Below the pieces are notes generated by a model, which made no database searches, had not been told where the DNA came from, and saw nothing but the letters and a program-made list of their open reading frames with translations. From Lysobacteraceae bacterium (GTDB lineage Bacteria; Pseudomonadota; Gammaproteobacteria; Xanthomonadales; Xanthomonadaceae), in the NCBI GenBank assembly GCA_004173415.1, contig SEHC01000056.1, forward strand, positions 1 through 19,449: a DNA stretch of 19,449 nucleotides. Reading direction: 5' to 3'. Of this stretch, positions 8,076-16,122 are shown in pieces. The position numbers and the translations under genes were made by a program. Numbering within the stretch: the first letter of the stretch is position 1; the number at the start of each line of letters is the position of its first letter.

Positions 8076-9920
8076 TTATCGCTGCGGCGTGGCCTGCTCC
8101 GGGCCCGTGTCGTCCCCGGCTCCATCGACATCGCTGATGTCGGCTTCGAACAGCCGCGCCAGGTCGGCCCGTGCATCGCGCGCGGTCTGCACCACCGCCG
8201 CATCGTCGTCGTAGACCAGGTGCTGGGCGCGCAGCAGTTTCTCGTCGTGCTCGCGGAAGCGGGCGGCGTGGTCGGCGGCCATCTCCGGCGGCAGGCCCAG
8301 CGCTTCGAGCACCTTCTCGCCCATCTGCAGGCTGGAGCCGAAGGTCTCGCGGAAGGCTTCGGCGCCCAGGTCCATCAGCCGCCAGGCGTGCTGGCGGTTG
8401 CGCGCGCGGGCGAAGACCATGGCCTTGGGATACATGCGCCGGATCAGGCGCGTGGCCTTGATGTTGGTTTCGGTGTCGTCGACCGCGATCACGAACGCCT
8501 TGACGTGCTGGGCGCCGGCCGCGCGCAGCAGCTCCGGCCGGGTCGGATCGCCATAGAAGATGCGGCTGCCGAAACGGCGCATGTCCTCGACCTGTTCGGG
8601 ACTGTGCTCCAGGGCCACGTAGGGGATGCGCTGGGCGGTGAGCAGGCGCGCCACGATCTGGCCGAAGCGGCCCATGCCGGCGATCAGCACCTGCGGATGC
8701 TGGCCGTCGCCACCGGTGGGTTCGGCGCCCGGGTCGTCGAACGCCTGCGCCGGCTTGGCCTTCGCCGGCCGGGAACGCGCCATCAGCGCGGTCATCGCGA
8801 TCAGCAGCAACGGGGTCAGGGCCATGGACACGCCGACGATCGCCACCAGGCGGTCGCGGACCACGTCCTCCAGCAACTTGACCCGGACCGCCTCGCTGAA
8901 CACCACGAAGGCGAACTCGCCTCCCAGCCACAGCACCCCGGCCAGCATCAGCGCCGAGCGCGCCTGCAGCCGGCCGGGCCAGCGCCCGAGCAGGTACAGC
9001 AGGCCGAATTTCACCGTCAGCAGCACGCCCACGCCGGCGGCAATGAGCTGGGGCTCGGCGACCACCCGGTCCAGGTCGATGTCCATGCCCACGGCGATGA
9101 AGAACAGGCCCAGCAGCAGGCCCTTGAACGGTTCGATCTGCGATTCCAGCTCGTGGCGGAATTCCGAATCCGACAACAGCACCCCGGCCAGGAACGCGCC
9201 GAGTCCGGCGCTCAGCCCGGCCAGCTGCAGGAACCAGGCGTTGCCCAGCACCACCAGCAGGGCGGTGGCGGTGAACACCTCGGGCATCCGCGTGCGAGCC
9301 ACCACCCGGAACATCTGCCGCAGCAGCAGGCGGCCGCCGAACACCACGATCGCGATCGCGCCCACCGCCTGGAACACCATGGTCCAGGTCAGGGTCTCGT
9401 TCTTGGCTCCGGCCAGCAGCGGGATCGCGGCCAGCAACGGGATCGCGGCCAGGTCCTGGAACAGCAGGATCGCGAAGCCCAGCCGCCCGTAGTCGCTGCC
9501 CAGTTCCTTGCGCTCGGAAAGCAGTTGCAGGCTGACCGCGGTCGACGACAGCGCCAGGCCCATGCCGACCACCAGCGAGGTCTTCCAGTGCAGGTCCAGG
9601 ACCATGAACAGCCCGCCCAGCACCGCGGTACTGAGCAGCACCTGCAAGCCGCCGACGCCGAAGATCGGCTTGCGCATCAGCTTCAGCCGCGAGGGCGACA
9701 GTTCCAGCCCGATCACGAACAGCATCATCACCACGCCGATCTCTGCGGCATTGAGGATCCGGTCCGCGTCACGGACCAGGCCCAGCCCGTCCGGTCCCAG
9801 GGTGACCCCGGCCACCAGGTAGGCCAGCACCGCGCCCAGGCCGAAGCGCTTGAACAAGGGCACCGCCAGCACCGCGGCCAGCAGGAAGACCAGGGCAAGT
9901 TCCAGACCACTACCGTGCAT
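8076..9920 (-). CDS. CPA2-family monovalent cation:proton antiporter (KefB/KefC-like)
   Basis: The protein is 614 residues from the ATG at about 9918-9920, which is preceded by a strong GGAGGT six nt upstream; the open frame runs further to 10004 but without protein character. Residues 1-380 form a polytopic Na+/H+ exchanger domain with GLALSSTAVSLQLL (about 121-134), LLFQDLAAIPLLA (about 152-164) and the KefC-like IEPFKGLLLGLFFIAVGMDID (about 262-282). A TrkA-N/RCK nucleotide-binding domain follows, with VLIAGMGRFGQIVARLL at about 411-427 and GDPTRPELL at about 457-465. The C-terminal tail is acidic. Kef systems export K+ in exchange for H+ in the inner membrane, and E. coli KefB/KefC are gated by glutathione adducts. 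Whether this copy is glutathione-gated cannot be told. It is a single gene, divergent from the adhesin. Confidence 0.9.
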   Translation of the reverse strand: MHGSGLELALVFLLAAVLAVPLFKRFGLGAVLAYLVAGVTLGPDGLGLVRDADRILNAAEIGVVMMLFVIGLELSPSRLKLMRKPIFGVGGLQVLLSTAVLGGLFMVLDLHWKTSLVVGMGLALSSTAVSLQLLSERKELGSDYGRLGFAILLFQDLAAIPLLAAIPLLAGAKNETLTWTMVFQAVGAIAIVVFGGRLLLRQMFRVVARTRMPEVFTATALLVVLGNAWFLQLAGLSAGLGAFLAGVLLSDSEFRHELESQIEPFKGLLLGLFFIAVGMDIDLDRVVAEPQLIAAGVGVLLTVKFGLLYLLGRWPGRLQARSALMLAGVLWLGGEFAFVVFSEAVRVKLLEDVVRDRLVAIVGVSMALTPLLLIAMTALMARSRPAKAKPAQAFDDPGAEPTGGDGQHPQVLIAGMGRFGQIVARLLTAQRIPYVALEHSPEQVEDMRRFGSRIFYGDPTRPELLRAAGAQHVKAFVIAVDDTETNIKATRLIRRMYPKAMVFARARNRQHAWRLMDLGAEAFRETFGSSLQMGEKVLEALGLPPEMAADHAARFREHDEKLLRAQHLVYDDDAAVVQTARDARADLARLFEADISDVDGAGDDTGPEQATPQR

Positions 9921-10057
9921 GCGCGCACCTCCGTAGCGGCCATTATGAAGGGCGGGGGCTGCAACGGCCCCGCCCCGGTCGTAGCAGGCCGCAACCCGGC
10001 GCATCGCACACGCGGCTCGCCATGACTCCGGCGCGGAGGCGGGGTCGATGGTCCTGC

Positions 10058-10086
10058 TTGCCAGATTAATGTGACCCGTTTATCGT
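10058..10086 (+). promoter_or_regulatory. Candidate promoter of the autotransporter gene
   Basis: TTGCCA at 10058-10063 (5 of 6 with TTGACA) and TATCGT at 10081-10086 (4 of 6 with TATAAT) are separated by exactly 17 nt. They lie in the only clearly AT-richer part of the 267-nt divergent gap 9921-10187. The predicted start near 10093 gives a leader of about 95 nt. I see no operator or riboswitch in the rest of the gap. Confidence 0.42.
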
Positions 10087-10187
10087 TTCTGTAGGCAGCG
10101 TTACAGAATTGCAGGCTTCGGCCCGGTCTGTCGCTGGCGGCTTCGCGGACGCAGGGGTGCGTTGCGCTTCTTGATTTGGGGAAATCA

Positions 10188-13100
10188 ATGCATTCGTTGA
10201 AGAATTTCGCGTTGCGCGCGTGCGCAGCTCTGCGCCCGACCGCGCTTGCGGGTACGGGCCTGCTGCGTGTTTCCACGATCCCACAGCTGGCGCTGCTGTC
10301 CGGACTGGTCCTGTCCGCACCGGCAATGGCCCAGAGTTGCGCGGTGGGGGAAACTCCGGCCGCCTTCGGTTTCACCGGTGGCGGGCAAAGCATCACCGTG
10401 CCCGCTGGCGTGTACTCGGCCACCGTCTACCTGAGCGGCGCCCAGGGCGGCGCGGGCCGCAGCGGCGCCGGCACCATCGGCGGCAGTCCCAACTCGCCCG
10501 GTGGTACCGGCGGCCTGGGCGGACGGGTCCGCGGCAACGTGGCGTTGACCCCAGGGGAGACCTTGTCGATCTGGGTCGGCGGCCAGGGCTCGCAAGCGAT
10601 CAATCCCGGAGGCGTGGGCCAGGGTGCCGACGGCATCGGCGGTGGCGCCACCGACCTGCGCATCGGCGGCACCGGCATCGGCAACCGGGTCGCCATTGCC
10701 GGCGGCGGCGGCGGCGGCGGCAACGCCGGCTGGAGCACCAGCAACGTGATCGCCGGTGGCGCCGGCGGGGTGGGCGGCGGCGGTTCCGGTGGCGCAGGTG
10801 CCACCGTGCCGGGCGGACCGGGCCCGTTCGGCGGCGGCGGCGGCGCGGTCGGCACCGGCGGTGCGGGCGGCGGCGGCTGTGGCGGTTTCCCGGCCACTGC
10901 CGGCAATGCGGCCAATGGTGATGGCGGGGACTCGTTCAACTTTTCCGGCTCTTTCTCCGGCGCGGGTTTCGGCGGTGGCGGTGGCGGCGGGGCCATGGTT
11001 GGCGCCGGCGGCGGCGGCGCGGGCGTCGGTACGACCGGTTGCCAGCAGAACTGGAACGGCGGCGGCGGCGGCGGCGCGGGCGGCAGTTCCGGCGCCACCG
11101 GCCTGACCGCAGTAACCATCAACAATGGCGTACAGGCCGGCAATGGCGCGGCGCTGATCTGTTTCTCTCCGACCGAATTCGCGGTCGGCGGCACCGCCAG
11201 CGGCCAGACCGGTCCGGTCACCCTGCAATTGGCGGCGACCAATCCGGCCAGCAGCCAGCAGGTCGTGGTCGCCCAGGCGGCGAGCACCTTCATCTTCCCG
11301 ACCCGGCTGCCGCAGGGCGCCAACTGGAACGTCAGCGTGCTGTCCGCACCGGCCGGACAGCTGTGCACGGTCAATCCTTCCGCTGGTTCGGCCATTGCCG
11401 CGGACGTCGGTAACGTCGCGCTCAGCTGCACGACGGTCACCACCACGGTGAGTCCGGCCACGCTGCCCAACGGCACTTTCAATGCGGCATACACGCAGAC
11501 GCTGACCGCCAGCAGCGCCAATGGCGCGGTCGCGCCCTACGCCTTCTCGATCACCGCCGGCGCCCTGCCGGCCGGCCTGACCCTGGCCGGCGCGGGCGTG
11601 TTGTCCGGCACGCCGACGGCGGCCGGCGCCTTCAACTTCACCGTGCAGGCGCTGTCGAGCAACAACTTCGCCGGCACCCGCGCCTACACGCTGGTGGTGG
11701 CCGCGGCCAGCCAGGCCATCACCGCCTTCGCCGCCAGTCCGGCTGCGCCGGTCTACGCGCCGGGCGGGACTTTCACGGTGTCGGCCACGGGCGGCGCCTC
11801 GGGCAACCCGGTGCTGTTCGCCAGCACTTCGCCGGCGGTGTGCACGGTCAGCGGCAATACCGTGAGCATGCAATCGGCGGGCAATTGCGCGCTGATCGCC
11901 AGCCAGGCCGGCAATGCCAATTACGCGGCGGCCCCGGCCGCCTCGCTCGCGGTGAGCATCGGCGCGGGCAGCCAGGCGATCAGCGGTTTCGCCGCCAGTC
12001 CGGCCGCACCGGTGTATTCGCCGGGTGGGACGTTTGCGGTGTCGGCCACCGGTGGCGCCTCGACCAGCCCGGTGCTGTTCGCCAGCGCCTCGCCGGCGGT
12101 GTGCACGGTCAGCGGCAATATCGTGACCATGCAGTCGGCGGGCAATTGCGCGCTGACCGCCGACCAGGCCGGTGATGCCAACTACAGCGCCGCCGCGCAG
12201 GTCACCCTGGACGTCACCATCGGCGCCGCGGCGCAGGCGATCAGCAACTTCATCGCCAACCCGGCCGCGCCGGTATTCTCTCCGAACGGCACCTTCTCGC
12301 TCTCGGCCACGGGCGGCGCCTCGACCAGCCCGGTCGTGTTCGCCAGCGCCTCGCCGGCGGTGTGCACGGTGAGCGGCAATACCGTGACCATGCAATCGGC
12401 AGGCAACTGCGCGCTGACCGCCGACCAGGCCGGTGATGCGAATTACAACGCGGCCGCCCAGGTCTCGCTCAACGTCGCCATCGGCGCGGGCAGCCAGGCC
12501 ATCACCGGCTTCGCCGCCAGCCCGGCTGCACCGGTGTTCGTCGCCAACGGCACCTTCACTGTATCGGCCACGGGCGGCGCCTCGACCAGCCCGGTCGTGT
12601 TCGCCAGCGCCTTGCCGGCGGTGTGCACGGTCAGCGGCAATACCGTGACCATGCAATCGGCAGGCACCTGCACGCTGACCGCCGACCAGGCCGGCGATGC
12701 GAACTACAACGCCGCCGCGCAGGCATCGCTCAATGTCGCCATCGGCGCGGGCAGCCAGGCCATCACCGGCTTCAGCGCCAGCCCGGCGGCACCGGTGTTC
12801 GTCGCCAACGGCACGTTCTCGCTCTCTGCCAGCGGCGGCGCCTCGACCAGCCCGGTGCTCTTCGCCAGCACTTCGCCGGCGGTGTGCACGGTCAGCGGCA
12901 GCACGGTGACCATGCTCTCGGCCGGCGCCTGCGCGCTGACCGCCGACCAGGCCGGCGATGCCAACTACAACGCCGCCGCCCAGGTCGCACTGAACGTATC
13001 GATCGGTGCGGGCAGCCAGGCCATCACCGGTTTCACGGCCAGTCCGGCCGCGCCGGTGTTCGCGCCGAACGGCACCTTCGCTCTCTCGGCCAGCGGCGGC

Positions 13101-15935
13101 GCCTCGACCAGCCCGGTGCTGTTCGCCAGCGCCTCGCCGGCGGTGTGCACGGTGAGCGGCAACACCGTGACCATGCTCACGGCCGGCGCCTGCGCGCTGA
13201 CCGCCGACCAGGCCGGTGACGCGAACTACAACGCGGCCGCCCAGGTCTCGCTCAACGTGGCCATTGGCACGGCCAGCCAGGCGATCAACAATTTCATCGC
13301 CAATCCCGCGGCGCCGGTGTTCGCGCCGAACGGCACGTTCTCGCTCTCTGCCAGCGGCGGCGCCTCGACCAGCCCGGTGCTGTTCGCCAGCACTTCGCCG
13401 GCGGTGTGCACGGTCAGCGGCAGCACGGTGACCATGTTGTCGGCTGGCACCTGCGCGCTGACCGCCGACCAGGCCGCAGACGCCAACTACGATGCGGCCC
13501 CGCAAGTGTCGCTTGCCGTCACCATCGCAGCCGCCAGCCAGGCCATTACTGCGTTCGCGGCCAATCCGGCCGCGCCGGTGTTCGCCCCGAACGGGACCTT
13601 CTTGCTGTCGGCCACCGGCGGCGCCTCGACCAGCCCGGTGCTGTTCGCCAGCACCTCGCCGGTGGTGTGCACGGTCAGCGGCAACACCGTGACCATGCTC
13701 TCGGCCGGCACCTGCGCGCTCACCGCCGACCAGGCCGGCGACGCCAACTACACGGCGGCGCCCCAGCTCAGCCTGGGTGTCGCGATCGGTGCGGCCGGCC
13801 AGGCGATCACCGCCTTCGCGGCCAATCCGGCCGCGCCGGTGTTCACCCCGAACGGCACGTTCACGCTGTCGGCCAGCGGCGGCGCCTCGACCAGCCCGGT
13901 GCTGTTCGCCAGCACCTCGCCGGCGGTGTGCACGGTCAGCGGCAACATCGTGACCATGCTGTCGGCCGGCAACTGCGCGCTGACCGCGGACCAGGCCGGT
14001 GACGCCAACTACACGGCGGCGCCCCAGCTCAGCCTGGGCGTCGCGATCGGGGCGGCCGGCCAGGCGATCACCGTCTTCGCGGCCAATCCGGCCGCGCCGG
14101 TGTTCACCCCGAATGGCACGTTCTCGCTGTCGGCCAGCGGTGGCGCCTCGACCAGCCCGGTGGTGTTCGCCAGCACCTCGCCAGCGGTGTGCACGGTCAG
14201 CGGCAACACCGCGACCATGCTCTCGGCCGGCACCTGCGCACTCACCGCCAACCAGGCCGGCGACGCCAACTACAGCGCCGCCGCCCAGGTCACCCTGGAG
14301 GTCGGCATCGGCGCCGCGGCGCAGGCGATCAGCAACTTCATCGCCAACCCGGCCGCGCCGGTGTTCACCCCGAATGGCACGTTCTCGCTCTCGGCCACGG
14401 CCGGTGCTTCGACCAGCCCGGTGCTGTTCGCCAGTACTTCGCCGGCGGTGTGCACGGTCAGCGGCAGCACCGTGACCATGCTCTCGGCCGGCAACTGCGC
14501 GCTGACCGCCAACCAGGCCGGTGACGCCAACTACAGCGCCGCCGCCCAGGTCACCCTGGACGTGGCCATTGGCGCTGCGGCGCAGGCGATCAGCAACTTC
14601 ATCGCCAACCCGGCCGCGCCGGTGTTCGCGGTCAATGGCAGCTTCGCGCTGTCGGCCAGCGGCGGCGCGTCGACCAGCCCGGTGCTGTTCGCCAGCACCT
14701 CGCCGGCGGTATGCACGGTCAGCGGCAGCAGCGTGACCATGCTCTCGGCCGGCAGTTGCACGCTGACCGCCAACCAGGCCGGCGATGCCAACTACAACGC
14801 CGCCGCGCAGGTGGCGCTGGAGGTGGTCATCGGCGCCGCGACCCCGGCATTGAGCTGGATCGAAGACATCCAGAAGAGCGTGGGCGAGCCGGACTTCGAC
14901 CTGCCCGAACCCACCAGCGACAGCGCCGGTAGCTTTACCTTCAGCAGCACCAACACCGCCGTGGCAACCGTGTCCGGCCGCAAGGTGACGATCGTCGGCG
15001 ACGGCGTGACCACGCTGGTGGCGACCCAGGCGGCGGCAGGCAGCTACACCCAGGCCAGCGTCAGCGCGACGCTGACCGTGCTGGAACGTCCCGACCCGAC
15101 CCAGGACCCGGGCGTGGTGGGCGGGCTGCAGGCCCAGGTCGATGCCAGCGTGCGCTTCGCCTCGGCCCAGCAGTCCAACATCCGCGACCGCCTGCGCCAG
15201 CAGCGCTACAGCCGCGGCAAGGCGCTGAACAACGGCGTCAGCGTCAACCTCAGCAACGGCAGCGGTGGCGTGTCGGTGTCCGGCGCGCAGTTGGCCGACC
15301 CGGCGATCACGGTGCCCAAGGGCTGGGGCCTGTGGACCGCCGGCGCGATCACCTTCGGCGACCGTGACGGCTTCACCGGCAGCGAAGGCTTCGATTTCCT
15401 GGGCTACGAGCACAACCGCGGTGGCATGAACCTGACCGGCTACGGCCGGGTCGATGCCAACCGCACGCGGCTCGATGCCTACCGCGAGCACGGCCTGGGC
15501 ATCTACGACCTGGCCTATGGCAAGCAGACCATCGAGAACAACAGCCTGGCCGTGGGCCTGGAAGGCAGCTACCTGTTCGCGGAGTCTTCCGACCAGGTGC
15601 GGCCGTACTGGATGGTCGAGTACCGCGATGCCTTCGAGAACCGCAGCGACGTGGCCCTGAACTACGTGGTGATGCCGGTGGCCAGCGACTACCGTCTGGC
15701 CTTGCGCAGCTACGGCGACAACGCATTGACCTACGGCGCGGGCGTGGACATGAACATCGCGCCGAGCTGGAGGTTGTCGCTGCTGTTCCGCCGCGAACAT
15801 GCGGCCGACCAGGATCCGAGCTCGAGCTTCGGGCTGCTGATCTCCTTCAGCCCGATGATGCGGTCCGGTCCGGCCGCGGCCGTGGCCAATGCGGCCTCGC
15901 CGGAGGCGCCGGGCACCGGGCAGGCCCGGCCCTGA
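10188..15935 (+). CDS. Giant autotransporter-like adhesin: Gly-rich domain, Ig-like modules, 12 x 87-aa repeats, short beta-barrel
   Basis: The ATG at 10188 follows a GGGGA ribosome-binding site; the in-frame TTG at 10176 is less likely. The product is 1915 residues. A long signal peptide of about 48 residues ends LSAPAMA/Q. Residues of about 55-325 form a glycine-rich domain like PF12810, with AGVYSATVYLSGAQGGAG, GETLSIWVGGQG and AIAGGGGGGG. About 331-420 is a beta module, and 421-506 an Ig-like He_PIG domain (ALPAGLTLAGAGVLSGTPTAAG). Residues 507-1550 are twelve 87-residue repeats and 1551-1637 a diverged thirteenth. From about 1712 the protein becomes a C-terminal outer-membrane barrel of alternating strands (WGLWTAGAITFGDRDG, RPYWMVEYRDAFENR, WRLSLLFRREH, SFGLLISFSP). 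The inferred role is type V secretion of a long surface stalk for adhesion. The barrel is only about 177 residues against roughly 260-300 expected, so a block may be missing. Other explanations include a cell-surface protein no longer secreted. Confidence 0.85.
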   Translation: MHSLKNFALRACAALRPTALAGTGLLRVSTIPQLALLSGLVLSAPAMAQSCAVGETPAAFGFTGGGQSITVPAGVYSATVYLSGAQGGAGRSGAGTIGGSPNSPGGTGGLGGRVRGNVALTPGETLSIWVGGQGSQAINPGGVGQGADGIGGGATDLRIGGTGIGNRVAIAGGGGGGGNAGWSTSNVIAGGAGGVGGGGSGGAGATVPGGPGPFGGGGGAVGTGGAGGGGCGGFPATAGNAANGDGGDSFNFSGSFSGAGFGGGGGGGAMVGAGGGGAGVGTTGCQQNWNGGGGGGAGGSSGATGLTAVTINNGVQAGNGAALICFSPTEFAVGGTASGQTGPVTLQLAATNPASSQQVVVAQAASTFIFPTRLPQGANWNVSVLSAPAGQLCTVNPSAGSAIAADVGNVALSCTTVTTTVSPATLPNGTFNAAYTQTLTASSANGAVAPYAFSITAGALPAGLTLAGAGVLSGTPTAAGAFNFTVQALSSNNFAGTRAYTLVVAAASQAITAFAASPAAPVYAPGGTFTVSATGGASGNPVLFASTSPAVCTVSGNTVSMQSAGNCALIASQAGNANYAAAPAASLAVSIGAGSQAISGFAASPAAPVYSPGGTFAVSATGGASTSPVLFASASPAVCTVSGNIVTMQSAGNCALTADQAGDANYSAAAQVTLDVTIGAAAQAISNFIANPAAPVFSPNGTFSLSATGGASTSPVVFASASPAVCTVSGNTVTMQSAGNCALTADQAGDANYNAAAQVSLNVAIGAGSQAITGFAASPAAPVFVANGTFTVSATGGASTSPVVFASALPAVCTVSGNTVTMQSAGTCTLTADQAGDANYNAAAQASLNVAIGAGSQAITGFSASPAAPVFVANGTFSLSASGGASTSPVLFASTSPAVCTVSGSTVTMLSAGACALTADQAGDANYNAAAQVALNVSIGAGSQAITGFTASPAAPVFAPNGTFALSASGGASTSPVLFASASPAVCTVSGNTVTMLTAGACALTADQAGDANYNAAAQVSLNVAIGTASQAINNFIANPAAPVFAPNGTFSLSASGGASTSPVLFASTSPAVCTVSGSTVTMLSAGTCALTADQAADANYDAAPQVSLAVTIAAASQAITAFAANPAAPVFAPNGTFLLSATGGASTSPVLFASTSPVVCTVSGNTVTMLSAGTCALTADQAGDANYTAAPQLSLGVAIGAAGQAITAFAANPAAPVFTPNGTFTLSASGGASTSPVLFASTSPAVCTVSGNIVTMLSAGNCALTADQAGDANYTAAPQLSLGVAIGAAGQAITVFAANPAAPVFTPNGTFSLSASGGASTSPVVFASTSPAVCTVSGNTATMLSAGTCALTANQAGDANYSAAAQVTLEVGIGAAAQAISNFIANPAAPVFTPNGTFSLSATAGASTSPVLFASTSPAVCTVSGSTVTMLSAGNCALTANQAGDANYSAAAQVTLDVAIGAAAQAISNFIANPAAPVFAVNGSFALSASGGASTSPVLFASTSPAVCTVSGSSVTMLSAGSCTLTANQAGDANYNAAAQVALEVVIGAATPALSWIEDIQKSVGEPDFDLPEPTSDSAGSFTFSSTNTAVATVSGRKVTIVGDGVTTLVATQAAAGSYTQASVSATLTVLERPDPTQDPGVVGGLQAQVDASVRFASAQQSNIRDRLRQQRYSRGKALNNGVSVNLSNGSGGVSVSGAQLADPAITVPKGWGLWTAGAITFGDRDGFTGSEGFDFLGYEHNRGGMNLTGYGRVDANRTRLDAYREHGLGIYDLAYGKQTIENNSLAVGLEGSYLFAESSDQVRPYWMVEYRDAFENRSDVALNYVVMPVASDYRLALRSYGDNALTYGAGVDMNIAPSWRLSLLFRREHAADQDPSSSFGLLISFSPMMRSGPAAAVANAASPEAPGTGQARP
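11706..14837 (+). repeat. Tandem array: 12 coding repeats of exactly 261 bp
   Basis: Twelve head-to-tail copies, each 261 bp with no length change, encode 87-residue units. Each starts (A/G)xQAI, contains NPAAPVF or SPAAPVF, then GGASTSPVLFAS, SPAVCTVSG and LTADQAGDANY, and ends xIGA. Copies begin at 11706 and every 261 bp thereafter. Each has two cysteines 15 residues apart. Copies 9 and 10 are nearly identical. Copies 3, 7, 11 and 12 share the NFIANP start, while 4-6 and 8-10 form related triplets. A thirteenth unit at 14838-15098 is aligned but diverged and lacks both cysteines. Because the period is a multiple of three, several other frames stay open through the array. Unequal recombination should readily change copy number. 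Confidence 0.95.
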
Positions 15936-15941
15936 CCGGCA

Positions 15942-15966
15942 GCCGATGCGGCGCGTCCGCATCGGC
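15942..15966 (+). terminator. Hairpin downstream of the adhesin gene
   Basis: A perfect 10-bp stem (GCCGATGCGG / CCGCATCGGC) with a 5-nt CGCGT loop begins 6 nt after the adhesin stop. There is no T-run, so it may act with the next hairpin or protect the transcript's 3' end. Confidence 0.5.
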
Positions 15967-15981
15967 AGGACGCCGATACCC

Positions 15982-16011
15982 GAAAGCGGCGCCGGAGACG
16001 GCGCCGCTTTC
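15982..16011 (+). terminator. Rho-independent-like terminator of the adhesin gene
   Basis: A perfect 13-bp stem, GAAAGCGGCGCCG / CGGCGCCGCTTTC, is closed by a GAGA tetraloop. The A-run on the left and T-run on the right lie inside the stem, making it potentially bidirectional. The T-run is short (3), so strength is uncertain. Confidence 0.6.
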
Positions 16012-16122
16012 ACATCCGCGCCGGGCCCGCGGCAGCGGCGCGGGGTCCTGGGCCGGGCATTTGCTTTCAGGCCCCGGCGCAGACAGACTCCGCCGACGCA
16101 AGCCAAACCGAAGGAAGACTGC

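Noticed and set aside
8069..8089. CGCCGC/GCGGCG hairpin between the convergent genes as a terminator
   Set aside because: It is only a 6-bp stem with a 9-nt loop and no T-run; expected by chance at this GC content.
8220..10025. A 601-codon plus-strand frame opposite the antiporter
   Set aside because: It is a His/Gln-rich low-complexity shadow; the minus strand encodes a full-length CPA2 antiporter with a GGAGGT site.
11706..14837. CRISPR array or satellite-like non-coding repeat
   Set aside because: The units are 261 bp with no spacer structure and are translated in frame with conserved protein motifs.
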